Notes under the pieces: generated by a model
Seen by the model: only the letters and a program-made list of their open reading frames with translations
Told to the model about the DNA's origin: nothing
The model's database searches: none
Shown: positions 30,812 through 43,441 of the stretch, piece by piece
Layout of the letters: each line of letters starts with the position of its first letter
Numbering within the stretch: the first letter of the stretch is position 1
From: Fulvia fulva
Lineage: Eukaryota > Ascomycota > Dothideomycetes > Mycosphaerellales > Mycosphaerellaceae
NCBI RefSeq assembly: GCF_020509005.1
Contig: NC_063016.1
Location: 248,001 to 312,000 of the forward strand
Direction of reading: 5' to 3'
DNA: 64,000 nucleotides
Program-made: the position numbers and the translations under genes

Positions 30812-33800
30812 TCATTTACCCGTTGTGGTGCCCTCCGGCCCATACGGGTTTATGTCTATAGATGTTACTGCATAAGGTAGGAAACCTGTTCCTAGATAAA
30901 AACCTCCTCTCCTTCTCTAATAGCTTCCTTGCCATGAGTTCTCAGTTTTCCTTCCATTAGGGTGCACTAGTGTCATGGTGGTTAGCCTCTGACTACCTTG
31001 TCTGCAACCCTGGAGTTGTCCCCCTCTTCCTGCTCTCCTCCTCCTTCTTTCTCTCCTCAATCCATCTCTCTGTTTCCCTAGTAAGAGAGAACTGCTCCAA
31101 AAATCCTTGGTGGACGATCCACCTTGTAATTCTCTGGAGGTCTCCCTTATTGCTGATCATGGCTTAGAAGTTTCTGTTCCTTGCCCTTGCCCTCCATTCA
31201 CCTCTCCCTGTACTCCATTCTTTGCAAACCAGAAGTCTATGTTCGACATTCTGGGACAGGTAGCCGCATAGGCAACTCTTGTCTTCGATACCTGGGACTT
31301 TTCTCTAATGCAGGTATGCCCTGACTCCGATGTGTTCAGAGCGGATTTGTATTGCTATGCTTGCTTCTGACCTGGTTAGGTCTGAGTACAGTAGGTAGTT
31401 GTGGCTACTAAACTGTTGGAGTGCCTTTGGGGTTCCTGGCCTCTGTTGGGTTCTTGTCCATTCAGTCTTCTAGAGGAGTCCTGCCATCCTTTCAGCTAGA
31501 GACTGTTGCTTCTTCCCTTGGCTGGCTGCTGATCCTCTCCCTTGAGCCCTTCTATCCTGTTCCTGCTGGGCTAGGTGCAGCTGTTCTGTTAGTTCTTTGA
31601 ACTTCTGCAGGTCCTGCTGCTTCTGTGGGGCTGGATTGGGTCTTGCTTGTCTGTGCCTTCTTGTGCACTGGCTCCTGATTTTGTTGACTGCCTTCTGGAT
31701 TACTAGCTGGGCTGGGTATACAGACGTCTTTCCTGCATACTGGTATCTCAACCCTTGAAGGTAGAGCTTGGCTGGTGGGGAGCCAGACTCCATTTCGACC
31801 ACCCTTGGAGTTGACTTGTATGCTCCAAGCACCTTTTTCAGACAGGAGGCTTGGGCTCTACTGATGGGATCTGCAATTCTCTTTGGGATCTTGTCTTGGG
31901 CTGACCAGATCTGGGCTCCATATAGCATGGCTAGCTTCACAATAGCCTTGTACATAACCTTTGCTTTCGCAAATGTGGCTCCCTATGTGGAGGCTGTAAG
32001 CCTGTCAATTGATTGCCTGTTGTTGTCTGCTCTTGCCTGTGCTTTCTTGACCTGTGGTCCCCAGCTGAGCTTTGGATCCAGCCATATTCCTAGCACCCTT
32101 AATTCACTTGAGGGTTCTGTTGTGTGTCCCTAAATGGTGATTGGGGCTTGCATATTGTGTCTGTTTCTGGCTCTACTGAAGTGGATGAGTTGATACTTCT
32201 CTAGGGCAAATCTGGCTCCATGTTTCCTGGCCTATTCCTCACATTCCTTGTGTTTCTTCTGCAAGATTCTGCAGTTCTCTTCTGTGCTGTCTGACCAGGC
32301 TAGGATGTTTGTGTCATCCACAAACCCTGAGGCTGATGTGTTTCTGGAGTTTAGCTTTGCTGGCAGGTCTGCCATAAAGAGGAGAAACAGGATTGGAGAC
32401 ATTGTTGATCCCTGTGGGATTCCTGTCTCTGTAGGCATGCTGTTAGATTTGTATCTGCCCAGTCTTAGTCTTGTGGTTCTGCCTCTAAGGAAGGACTAGA
32501 TGAACTGGACTGTCTAGTTAGGGATAGCCTTCTGTTTCAGGATGTGGATCGGCCTCTGGTGTGAGACATTGTTAAAGGCTCCTAATATGTCCAGTGAGAG
32601 GAGTGTGGCTGCTTTGTTGTTCCTCAAGTGCCACAGGGTCTTGATCTGCTCTATGATAAGTTACACAGCTGTTAGTGTTGATCTTTGTTTCCTGCCTCCT
32701 ATCTGTTCTTCAGGAAGGATTCCATGTTCTTCAGCTAGGTTTGTCAGCCTTTCTGCTATGATCTTTTCCAGGAGTTTGCCTAGTGTGTTGAGCAAGGCAA
32801 TAGGTCTGTATGCCTTTAGCTTTGTGTAGTCCTCTTTCTATAGTTTTCTTAAGACTACAGTCAGTGACTCCTTGAAGTGTTTAGGGCAGTGTCCTTAGGC
32901 CATGCACTGTGAAAAGATGTTTGACAGTGCAGGGGAGATCTGGTCCTTGCATGTCTTGATGAACAAGTTTGGAATCCTATCTGGTCCTGGGGCCTTGTTT
33001 CCTGAGAGTCTCTTAATGATGCTCTTGATCTCTCCCTCTCCCACTGCGCAGGATTGCTCTAGTAGTGTTGGATACACACTGCCCTCCAGATCCTGCAGGT
33101 CAGCTTCTACCTGTATGCCAAAGAAATGTTTCCCCAATGCCTGTGCCTTTCCTGGGAGAGTGTGTTGGGGTACTCCTTCCTGGTCTTCAATGTTTGGAAA
33201 CTAGGGCAGCATGTTTCTGTCCTGTGTGGGTTGTCTTGCCCACTTTGCTAGTTTCCATATCTTCTCAGGATTCTGGGTAATGGATCCAACTGTTGACCTC
33301 CACTCCAGCATCTTGTCCCTCTTGATCTGGGCCTTCTTGTCTCTGGTTGCCTGGTTGTATCTGTCCCATGCTTCCTGGGAGTGACTCTGGATAAGGGCTC
33401 TCCTGGCCTGCCTGGCTGCCTTGACCTTCTCTGAGCATTCCTTTGTCCAGAATGGCTTCTGGTACAGTGACTGTTTCTTTTCTCTAGTGTAGGCTGCTGC
33501 AGTTTCCTGTATTGTTCTAACCAGTTCTGCCACTGCTTGGTCTATGTCTAAGGCTGTTTCCAGTCTCCTAGTCTCTAGTCCAGCTAGCTTCTGTTCCAGG
33601 TCTTGTCTGATCTGTTCCCAGTTGGCTGCCTTCCAGGCCAGCTGAGGTTCTAGGTCTCCTTCCTGCTGTGTCTGTGTTTCAAACTCCACCTGAATTGGGA
33701 GGTGATCTGATGAGGACTCCAAGTCCTGGTTAACCCAGCATCTAGTGACCTTCTGGCGCAGGTCATATGATGCAAAGCACAGGTCAATGGTGCTTGAGCT

Positions 33801-34376
33801 TGCTCTCTGTGACCAGGTAGTTAGGCCCTTTGGGGTAACTAGGTGCATGTTGTTGCTTTGGGTAGTGGAGAGGAGTCTGTTAGCTAGGAAGTGATGGGCA
33901 GGTGCAAAGTCTGATCCCTATATAGGATAGTGCAAGTTGAAGTCTCCCAGCACGATGTGTTGGGAGTCACTCTACAAGATGTCTAGCAGCTGTTGTAGTG
34001 TGCCTAGCTAGGTGCTGCTTCTGGAGCTGGGGGGTGGGTTGTATACACTGTGGATGTGGATGCTACCTTGGTTAGTGTTGAGTCTGACTGAGGTGATGTC
34101 TCCCCCTTCCTGTTGGATTTGTTCCCAGCTGTCTGTTGCCATCTCTTTGCTGATGTACATGCATGTTCTAGGGGTGCCTTGTTTGGCTAGGAGTGTGTGA
34201 TACCTTAGGTCGTTAGCAGTGGATGGCCTGTTAGATTTGCTGTTGATCTAAGGTTCCTGGACTGCAATGACTAGGTGTTTCTTTGGGTCTAGTGCTTGGA
34301 GAAAGCTTCTCTAGACCTTGTGCTGGCTTTTGTTGACATTGTACTGGATAGTGGTAAGATTGGGTGTCTCAATCAT
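30812..34376 (-). pseudogene. LINE ORF2: endonuclease, reverse transcriptase, Zn tail
   Basis: The frame starts at an ATG overlapping the ORF1 stop (ATGA) and is broken by several TAG/TAA codons. An APE-type endonuclease comes first (HIVLGDFNLHYPI near 33920, SSDHLPI near 33700). The RT begins near LSGNKAPGPDRIPN (33000) and has the GIPQGSTMSPILFLLFMADL and GFVDDTNILAW motifs (32430-32300). A C-terminal part with RSEASIAIQIRSEHIGVRAY and a Cys/His zinc motif (CLCG...H..C) lies at 31350-31240. The order and the FVDD box fit the Tad1 clade. The stops are all explained by C-to-T at CpA on the sense strand. Confidence 0.85.
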
Positions 34377-35632
34377 GACTTATCCATGCTGGTCTCCTGC
34401 TGGTCTTCTCGTGCTTCCTGCTGCTGGCTGCTATTTGGGATTGTGGTAAGGTTGAGCCTGCTTTGTGACGGGTCTCTTCCTACAACCACAATTGATTTTG
34501 GTCTACCCATGGCAGGGTGGCCTTGGGCCTGTGTGGTCTCTTCTGTTCTGCCTCTTTTCAGAGGGTTGTAGACAGTCCTTAGGGGTTCTTGGGTGATTGT
34601 CCCTGTCTGGAATCTGATAGGGGTGTTGATCCTGGCTTCTCTTGCCCTCCTCTTTGCCTCAATCCTGGCTATGCAGTCTTGGGACCAGGAAGGGTGTTTC
34701 TTTCCACAGCATGCACATCTGGCTTCACTCTTTGGGGCTGTGCAATTCTGTACTTTGTGGCTACCAGCACAGTGGGAACAAGTGTCCTTTTGGCTTGGGC
34801 ATCTAGTAGAGATATGACCATACTGTTGGCACTTGAAACATTGCAGTAGTCTGTGGGTGCTTCTATGGATTTCTGTGTCCATTCTTTCACATTCCCAGAA
34901 GATGCCCTTGTCAAGCACGGTGTTTGCCTCTTCTATAGTGCCTATCCAGAGCACTAGAGAAGACTCTCTCTTTGTGTCCTTTGTCTTTCTGTTGACCTAT
35001 ACTGCTTTCGTGATCTGTAGCCCTGGGCATACAGCCTGGTTCTGGTCCTGCAGCCTCTTAAGGTCTCCTTCAATGTCAAACTTTATGGTCATCCTATAGG
35101 CAATAACCATACTTTGTTGGTGTGAGACCTTAGCCGTCTTGCCTAGTTTGACTTTCCACTCCTTCTGTGTCTCTAGCCTCTTCCTATCTTGCTCCTGTGC
35201 TGTGAACAGCTTAAGGACACCTCCCTTCTCTTTCCTGGCTCCAATGATGCCTTGTATCCCAATATTCTGTATGATCTCCTTGCCTGACAGGCCCTTAATC
35301 TCTTTCTGCTCTTGCTGGTCGGAAATGTAGACCTTGATAGCTGTTTTCTGGGGGGGAGGGTTTTGGGATGCAACTGCTGCCCAGGTTGGTTGGCTTAGTT
35401 TCTGGCCTTCCTGTGTCCTCTTCTTTGCTGCTGCTGCTACTGTCCTGTTAATGATCTGTCCTGTTTGGCTCCTTAGTGCCTTTAGCCCTCTAAGGAGCTC
35501 CAAAATCATCCCCTTAAGTGCTCTTTCTGGGTGCTCGCCATCTCCTGCCATTGCCATTGTTTCTGCCTTCCTACAGACCTCCTTCCACTCGTTACTCTCC
35601 TGCTCCTGGTCGTTTCCTGCGATCGCTATCAT
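34373..35632 (-). pseudogene. LINE ORF1: Gag-like protein with three zinc knuckles
   Basis: Starts MIAIAGNDQEQESNEW. A stop near 34997 interrupts the frame, which then continues to 34373. The C-terminal half has three knuckles in a row: CFKCQQYGHISTRC, CSHCAGSHKVQNC and CACCGKKHPSWSQDC. This is the RNA-binding ORF1 type of fungal Tad1-like LINEs. One C-to-T change (CAG to TAG) explains the break. Confidence 0.82.
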
Positions 35633-35666
35633 CGTGTCCCTTAACGGTAGTGCCAAGATTATATAG

Positions 35667-36340
35667 TAGGGGTCGACGACGAGAATCACCTGTACGTTCC
35701 TCCTTCCGCGCACGTGTGCCCTGTTACAAGGTCTCATCCTCTCCACCTGTACGGAGTCGAGTTTCCTTCTTAGACTAACGTCGGTTGTACTTATTACGTA
35801 GTAGCTCTTAGTGCTTCTAGCGCCGACGTTCTTCCTCTTGCTGACGAGCCTACTCAGTGTCTCCGCGACCCTAAGTCTTGTTCTATGTCTCTTGCGCCAT
35901 ATTACGCAGTCGTTCTACACCTACGGTGTCGTCGAAATCCGGATCCCACTACGACTCGTCTTCTACCTCTTACTACGCTACGCTAAGTACGCCGTTCCGC
36001 TTTTGTCGGGCTTCTCGGAGGAACGCCTTCGTAAGAGGGTTTAGGTTAAGTCTTAGGATAAAGGATGATTCGTCTAGTCCGATACTCGTATTAGCACCTA
36101 CGGCCATTCGAGTCTCGGTCGCACGCGGTCGTAGTGGCGATACGTGGTCTATAATCGCACGGCTCGGCGATCTAAGGGCGGTAGAACTTAATGACACGGA
36201 TAAGGCGTAAGACAGGGCGCAAACGTATCAATACCTTAGAATCGAATAAGTTCTACGAAGAAGAGAAGATAAGAAAGTCGCGAAGCCGCGATAAAGTAAA
36301 CGTCGAGGTCAGGGTCTAGGGTCCGGGCGCGCTAGCGCAC
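35667..36340 (+). pseudogene. Degraded Gag-like fragment, part 2
   Basis: After the LINE's right target duplication the plus strand keeps an open Arg/Ser-rich stretch (GRRRESPVRSSFRARVP) to about 36210. It parallels the RRRGRSPLRSRSYPRE stretch of the Gag near 54480, which supports the link. The frame differs from part 1 by an indel. Identity is uncertain. Confidence 0.35.
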
Positions 36341-36399
36341 TAGGTCACGTGACACCAAGTGCAGCCTTGCGAGGTGAACCGTGACATGAGGATCTAATA
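36341..36399. other. Short unmutated spacer
   Basis: About 60 bp with many CA and TG dinucleotides, including GGTCACGTGACACC, between RIP-saturated fragments. It may be unique DNA that RIP never targeted. No coding potential. Confidence 0.4.
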
Positions 36400-37200
36400 C
36401 GCTAGGAAGACGGCGGATTATCTAGTATAATAAGCTATTCGGGACTCTACGGAGAAGACCGCTAGGAGGTACTACCGACTACCTAGCCTTAGGGTACGTT
36501 AAAGCTAAAAGTAAGACGACCTACGTACGTTTAAAGTCGTTAAGCAAACCTAGGAGTAGCTAGAGAGGAAGGAGGAGGAGGAAATGGCACGGAGGAAAAA
36601 GGGTAATAAGGCAAAGACGTAAAGCCTCGTAGAGTAGGTAGCGGGCTACCTTTAGGAATAGGAATAGAAAGAGAACCCCCTACTAAATCGAGGACCCCTA
36701 GCCTTACGCCCCTTCTAGAGACATAACTACCTACTCTACCGTAACCTAATAAGGGCCGAAGTAAGTATCGCGATATAGATTAGGTCCGAACATATCGGGT
36801 TAAGGGCCTACCTATATAGAAGGAAAGTCCCGGGCGTATATAGCCTAGTATACTAGTATAACTACCCGTTATAGAACCCGGAGTATATAATACTACGGTG
36901 CCCGTAATAGGTAGAAGGACGAGGCTAGTAGAGAGCTAAGGTAGTAAGACGCGACTACTAGTTGATTATAACGGATAAGCGAGACGTAAGACGGATAGTA
37001 TAGTAGATACTATAGTAGGGCTTTCTTAAATAGTTCGCGCTAGCTAGCGAGACGGAGGAGTAGATAGAGAAGAGGCGGGAGGTTAAGGGGGCATAGATAG
37101 GGTAGTTATTAGGGTAGGCCTATAATACTAGTATACTCTTAATAAGGAAAACACGAAAGAAGGTAAGGTTAAGAACGTATAGGAGAGGAGAGGGGGTTTT
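36400..37200 (+). pseudogene. LINE ORF2 3' fragment (RIP-saturated)
   Basis: Plus-strand frame through stops matches the ORF2 C-terminus of the LINE at 30812 (RHNYLLYRNLIRAEVSIAI, IRSEHIGLRAYLYRRKVPG, NPEYIILRCP). Only the C-terminal part is present, as expected of a 5'-truncated LINE copy. Confidence 0.75.
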
Positions 37201-37379
37201 TACTATATAATACGAGGTTCCCCTTTATAACTAGAAGTAGGTAGTATAGCTATATAGGCTAACAGGCTCTATAACAGTATAATGAACAATATATAACATA
37301 CTTTACTACCGAGCGGGCTATACTACTAAGCGGGCGACTTTTACTAAGAACTATACTACTTCTACTTTAATTACGACGG

Positions 37380-38026
37380 TATCTTAATACGACGACATCC
37401 TATAGAATCGTTACTAGGAGGACAATTCCTCTTTAGATTCTTCGCTATCTAGCGAGTCTACTTAATAGGTACGTACGGTATGCCCCGACTCGCTATATCG
37501 CTTATAGCGTCGTAGCCTTAGTACTAGCCGAACACTATCTAGCGACTCTCTACTCACTTCCTACCTCCTAGTATCCTCTAGAGGTATTAATTACGACGCC
37601 TTATCGAAGGTTAGAGACCCTCTAGACTAAATGTACTTACGCTTTCGTGCTTTCCGCTATATAAGGGCCTTGTTAGACTTACGTAGCTTACTAATCTCGC
37701 TTTATATAAGAGCTATCTAATACGCTATCTCTCTACTCCCTCTCTATTACCCTATTAAACGAGCTTCCTCTTTCTACTACGCCTTTCTAAACCCGTAACG
37801 ACGCTCTAAGATGTAATAACACCTATTATAAACCCTATCTCGTCGAAGTTATAGGTGTCCTAGTTAAGGATACTATACTTCTCCTTTATATTACGTATAA
37901 GTAAGAACTACTTCTCGATAACGTCTAGATCTTCTATTAGGGCTCGCTAACGATCGTATCTACGTATTATACGAATCTTTAGCTTACGATACCGCCTAAT
38001 AAACCTATCTATCTAATTAAGACTAG
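37380..38026 (-). pseudogene. Fot1-type transposase fragment with internal deletion
   Basis: The minus frame gives IIRRYDR-stop-RALIEDLDVIEKQF, then DTYNFDEIGFIIGVI and VVTGLERRSR, the classic Fot1 block before the first catalytic region. It jumps directly after GNRE to the C-terminal part (LRKSNKALI-stop-RKARKRKYIQSRGSLTFDKA). The middle of the DDE catalytic domain and the N-terminal DNA-binding region are both missing. Confidence 0.72.
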
Positions 38027-41000
38027 TATTATAAAAATAGGTTAGTAGGTATGTCGTACGGTACTAAGACTAACTTAGTATATACTAAGCTAGTCGAGAC
38101 AATAGTACGGTAATACTACCGAGACACCGTACGAATAATAGGAGTAACTAAGAGGACCTAAAGTCGCTTAGCTAGTTAGTACAAGACTATTAGAGGAACT
38201 GCCGTCGTAGGATAAGATATAGGTAAAACCGATAAGTCGTAGTGAAATAGAACTAGGACTAGAGCAATATCCCTCTATATAGGTATAAGAGACGTAGTCT
38301 CTATACCGATAGTAGAGACACCTTTAGTACTAAACACTGTTCTACTATATACCTTCGTATACTATATTAGTCCTTCCTCCTTCCCTATTACGTATCCTAA
38401 CTTCCGTATATATATATATACTATACCTGTTTAATAGGTTATAAGTCCGGGTTTGCTTAATAGGACATCGATATACTAAGGAAGTACGACGTAGGGTATT
38501 ATATCCTATTTCCGGAATCCGTACGGTAACGTACTAATAGACTCGGGGAGTCTACTATACGGAACGCTACTTATAGACTCGGGGAGTCTAAGCTTATTCT
38601 AACTACCGTAGTCAAGTAGAGCTTACTATATATCTAAGGCTACCTTCGCTATAGAAGACTTAACGAGTTACGAGGGCCCCCGGAAGGTCGGCCCTACCCT
38701 TACTCGTAAGAACTAGAAGCGCTAGTTCGTTATACTACGAGACTATCTCGAAAGCCGGGAGGTATTCTAGGTTATCGACGACTCGTCGGCTAACCTCCTA
38801 GAATCTGTTACGCCTAAGATCACTTCGAAGGCGAACGGTATAGCGAGATATACTATCTTAGTATATTTGTCCGAGGAGGATAACTAAGAAATAATAGATA
38901 TACGAGATACGAAAGAGATCTAGAAACTTCTATAGAAGAAGTATAGTAAGGTCTATAAGGTATACGTAGTAGCGCTTATAAAACAGCTAGTATCGTTTAA
39001 GCTACCGGACGATTAGACAATTAGATAAGGGTAGACATATCTAGGCAACCTATCTATATATAATACCGAAATAGATAGTAAAGAGACCTACTATAAGGAC
39101 CCTAGCCGGAGGTTTAAGTACCTACTAAGTAGCCTCCCGGACGTCTACGCTAGTACTAGGGATACTATCCTAGCCTAGCTAAATCTAGGCTAGGAATTAG
39201 CTATAACGTTACTTAAATCCTACGAATTACGGATCTAAGAGAGTAAGGGCGAGACCGCTCTATACTCCTAGAGGCAAGGGGGTAAGAGCGGCTACTTTAT
39301 CTACGATAGTAACTACCTAGTTATATCGTGCCCGGAACTAGATTCCGTAAAGAAGTTTATTAAAAAGAAGAACACCTAGAAGTAACCGGAGAAGAAGTCC
39401 TACGAAGAGCTAGTCCGGGATCTAGAGAAGGCCTAAAACGCGCTTAAGAAGTCTAGGAAACAGTAGAAGAATAGGAGAAGCCAGTCCGATAATAAGACAA
39501 AGGCAAAGGCGATACGAGCCTATACCTTACGAGAAAGCGATACCGAGGAAATATACGACGACGAAGTCGCCTATTCTACTACCGAAGTAGAAGGTAAGTT
39601 TCCCGCCTCCGAATAGTTACTAGACTCCTATACCTCCTTATATATAACTGACAATAAGTCTCTATTTAGATCGCTTAGGAAACTAGCGAGAAGGAAAGTA
39701 ATTAAAGTCGGTAGGGGGTACCTAGATATATTCTATAAAGGAATAGTAACTATAGGAGGCCTAATAGGGAAACAAATTGCGCTAGAGAAAGTCTTATTTG
39801 TTCCTAATCTCGGAGTTAATCTAGTTTTATAGAGGTAGTTTAGTAAGTAATTCGATATCGAACCTCTAAACTTTATACTTAAGTATAAGAGCGGAAAGCC
39901 TATCGTACGAACAGTACTACGAGGGGGGGTACCGGTAGTATCTTCGATATCCGACTCCCTAAACTAGGTAGATAATAGACCCCCGGAGATACTATACGAG
40001 GAAGCTCTAGCCGCGGTAACTACCGAGGATCAGTAGGAGCTTTAGTATAGAAGATTCGTATACCTAGGTAAAGGATTGCTCCGGAACGTCTATAGGGTAA
40101 GTAATAAGAAGGACCCGATTTCTATCCCGGACGAGTATAACTATAAGGTATACTCTATCGCGAAAATACGGAAGTTTAAAGGCGCTATTATAGAACGAAA
40201 GAACGAAAGACTTGCGCTTATATCTATCGATATCTACGGACCCTTCGAAAATATAACATCTAGGCTAGGTTTTAAATACTAGCTAGAGATCGTAGATAAC
40301 TTCTTAAGAAAGAAGTAGGTAATCCCGCTTAAGAACAAATCCGACGTACCGTAAGTACTACGATAATAGCGGCTAACTATAGAGAAAGTATCGAAATGCT
40401 ACGTAAGAGTAGTACGGAGTAATAATGCACCTAAGCTACTAATAGTTCTAAAAGAATAAGAGAAAGAATCGGGGGTTTAATACAATACGACGGATACTTA
40501 TAACTCTATACAAAACGGAGTAGTAGAAAGGTCAATCTAGGTATCGGAGAACGCGGTCCGCGTAATACTCGAGGAATCGGGGATGCCGGTAGAATTCTAG
40601 CCTAAAGCGCTAGAGGTATAGGCGGTTATACGTAACCTACTACCGAACGGACCGTTACTTAACGGTATCTAACTTTCGCCGGAAGAAGCATTTACTAGTA
40701 AAGTACCGACGGTAGATCACCTTAGAGTACAGGGTTATAGGGTAGTAGTTTACGTAGAACCGAAATTATATCTAAAAGGGCTACGATAGGATAAGTTAAT
40801 AAACCGGGGTAAGGAAGCTATTTTCGTTAGATACGGTCAATCGACTAAGTAATAGTTGTTCTAGGAGCTAGATATACGAGCGATTAGGTAGTATAGCTAA
40901 GTAGATTAGTTCGAAAACGAGAAGGGGGGAGATCTAGACTTAGGTGTCTCCTTTACGAACTAACCTAGTAGGGTACTCGAATAAAGGCTAGTCGGTCGAC

Positions 41001-43335
41001 TACCGGCGGTCTCGCGACTACTACTAGTTTAGCGACTAGCGGATGCCCCGATAGTAATCTTACGATCCTCGGGTAGTATAATACCCTAACTTTCTACTAC
41101 TAAAGTAGCCGAGTCCTCTATAGAAGAACCGACCTAGCTAATCCCCGCTCCCTATATAGAGACCGAACCCGCTACGGCTAAGGATAAAGGACTAACTGTC
41201 TTAAGACCGCTCTATATCTAACTTCCCGGTAGACTAGATAATATCGCGGACTATAAGAAGATCGAGGAAACCCCGGAGCTAATAGAACTAATTGTCCGGA
41301 GGAAAAGGACTAGAGATCCTAACGATAACTACGGCTAGGACTAGGACTATAAGGCTAAGTACTATAAAGCTATAATAGCTTTGTTCTACTAACTACTATA
41401 GGTAAATAATAGACTTACCAATACCGACGAACGTATATTTATAGCTACGGTAGAGGAACTGTTCGACAAAGTCTAAGAATACGCCTTTACTATATTCGGA
41501 CCCGGTATTACCTACTAATAGGAAGTACCTATCCCGAAGATATATAAGGCTACGGTAGGGGATCCTAAATAGGGCTACTTATAGAAGGACGCTATCGATA
41601 CCGAGCTACTCTCGTTATTAAGTAACAATACCTAGGAAACGGCTATCGCTCTAAGGGGGGCGAATATAGTTACCTCTAAGTAGGTCTTCGACGTAAAGAG
41701 ACTTATTAGCGGAGCAATCGAAAAGTTTAAGGTAAGACTTGTCGTAAGAGGGTTTTTATAGAAGTTCGGCGTTAACTTCAAAGACATGTTCGTACCTATA
41801 GTACGCTATAACACCCTAGGGGTCTTTATAGTAGTAGTTTACGAGCGGGATCTCGAGATATACTAGGTCGACGTCAACAATACGTTTCCCTAAAGCTACC
41901 TAGCCGAAGACATCTATATAAAACCCCTACTAGGAGGCGAAACCCTACCGAATACGGTCCTTAAGGTACTCCGGAGTCTCTACGGCCTAAAGTAGGTAGC
42001 TAGAGACTAGAACAAGCGCTATATTGCTACGTTAGTCAAAATAGGATTCTACTAGTCCGAGGTAGACCTATGTCTCCTAACTTATACTAAGAGAGACATT
42101 ATACTACTTATCTATATAGACGATATACCTATTATAGTACTAAGCTTAGCCGATATCTAATAGTTTAAGAAGTAGTTCGTATAATACTTTAAGATTAAGG
42201 ATCTCGGGGAACTAGAGAAACTACTAGGACTAAAGATCACCCGTAATAGGCGTAATAGTACCCTAAAACTCGACTAGGGCTATTATATCCGTAAGGCCCT
42301 TACTAAAATAGATATAGCAAAAGAAAAGGCAAGCCTAACACTCTCGCTAATAGATAGTTACGATAATCTCCGTCCTATAGCCCCGAACGACGAGAGATAT
42401 AGCAAGGATAACTACTAGAGTAATAATAGGACCTAGATATAGCTAATAACTATAACGAGACCTGACCTAGCCTTCCTACTCGGGAGAACTAGCACATATG
42501 TCGCGGATCTAATAAAGCGGTATATAAAAGTACTAAAGAAGGTCTCGAGATACCTAAGGTCGTTCCCCGACCTAGGGTTAATGTTTAGACGTAGTAGCCG
42601 TACCCTAACCGGATACTTAGACTCCGACTACGCGATAGATCGAGTAGATAGGGTCTTAATTCTAGGACATGTCTAGCTAGTGTACGGTACGCCTATATCC
42701 TAGATAAGTAAGAAGTAAAAGTCTATAGTAACCTCTACTATAGAGGTAGAGTTTATAAATAAACGCCGCCGCGAAACAATCCTAGTTCCTAGCGGCTATC
42801 CTCCGAGAGATGAACTGCCCGGGCTAGTAGGAGACTACTCTTTCTAACTAATAGTCCTAGTAGACAAGAGCACCGTCGACAAACTAAGACTAGTGCGCCT
42901 TATATAGGATAACTAGGCGGCTCTGACCTTAGTTAAGGACGTATATATCTACGAAAGATCTAAGTATATTAATGTTACCTATAACTATATTAGGCACCTC
43001 TAGTAGTAGAGGAAGATCAAAGTAGAGTACTACTATACTAAGGAGATAATAGTAGATAGTTTGACCAAACCGCTAGCCGGTCCCTAGTTCTAGACCTTTG
43101 TATAATAGCTATAGCTAGTATAGTAGGAACAATCGTTCCTTGCCTTACGACCTAAGTAGGAGTATTACAAATATAGGTAAGTAGGTATGTCGTACGGTAC
43201 TAAGACTAACTTAGTATACACTAAGCTAGTCGAGACAATAGTATAGTAATACTACCGAGATACCGTACGAATAGTAGGAACGACTTAGAGGACCTAAAGT
43301 TGCTTAGCTAGTTAGTACGAGACTATCGGAGGAAC
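38027..43335 (+). mobile_element. Ty1/Copia element, RIP-saturated
   Basis: LTRs of about 174 bp (38027-38200 and 43163-43335; starts TATTA, formerly TGTTA). The frame through stops holds a Gag/protease region about 39200-39900, the GAG-pre-integrase and integrase start (near IDIYGPFENITSRLG, 40230-40270), RT with GANIVTSK-stop-VFDVKRL (near 41670) and YIDDIPIIV (42115), and RNase H with KSIVTSTIEVEF and VDSLTKPLAGP (42720-43080). Domain order PR-IN-RT-RH is diagnostic of Copia. CA and TG are nearly absent. Terminal coordinates are approximate; no clear target duplication remains. Confidence 0.8.
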
Positions 43336-43441
43336 AATATACGCTATAATAGTAGTTATATAGCTATATCTATAGAAGTGGTACAGTTCTTAGTAAAAGT
43401 AGCCCGCTCGGTAGTATAGCCCGCTCGGTAGTAAAGCACGT

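Larger units (their letters stand above)
30795..35651 (-). mobile_element. Tad1-like LINE, full length, lightly mutated
   Basis: Flanked by a 15-bp target duplication GCCAAGATTATATAG (30780-30794 and 35652-35666). Sense strand minus: ORF1 35632-34373, then ORF2 34376-30812, then a (TATC)n tail with almost no 3' UTR. Only scattered CAG/CAA-to-stop changes occur and CpA/TpG remain abundant, so it is younger than the saturated elements around it. Confidence 0.9.
37296..43441 (-). mobile_element. Fot1/pogo-type TIR element, deleted, hosting a Copia
   Basis: Terminal inverted repeats of about 60 bp. The left end reads CTTTACTACCGAGCGGGC from 37301, and the complement of the right end (to 43441) reads the same; each has a second AGCGGGC unit and then CTTTTACTAAGAACT. 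TA dinucleotides flank both ends, matching the Tc1/mariner-pogo TA target. Between the TIRs lie a transposase fragment (37380-38026) and an inserted Copia (38027-43335). Only about 105 bp of the element remains to the right of the Copia, so it was a short, internally deleted copy. Confidence 0.75.

Noticed and set aside
30795..30812. Tetranucleotide run as a microsatellite or centromeric-type repeat
   Set aside because: It is the 3' tail of the LINE, bounded by the target duplication; the same tail ends the other two LINE copies.
31768..35778. Many plus-strand open frames of 60-120 codons
   Set aside because: They are shadows of the minus-strand LINE ORFs, whose zinc knuckles and RT motifs are unmistakable.
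40076..40282. Short open frame that could be taken for a small gene
   Set aside because: It is the integrase start of the Copia element; a sister fragment lies in reverse at 52025-52231.
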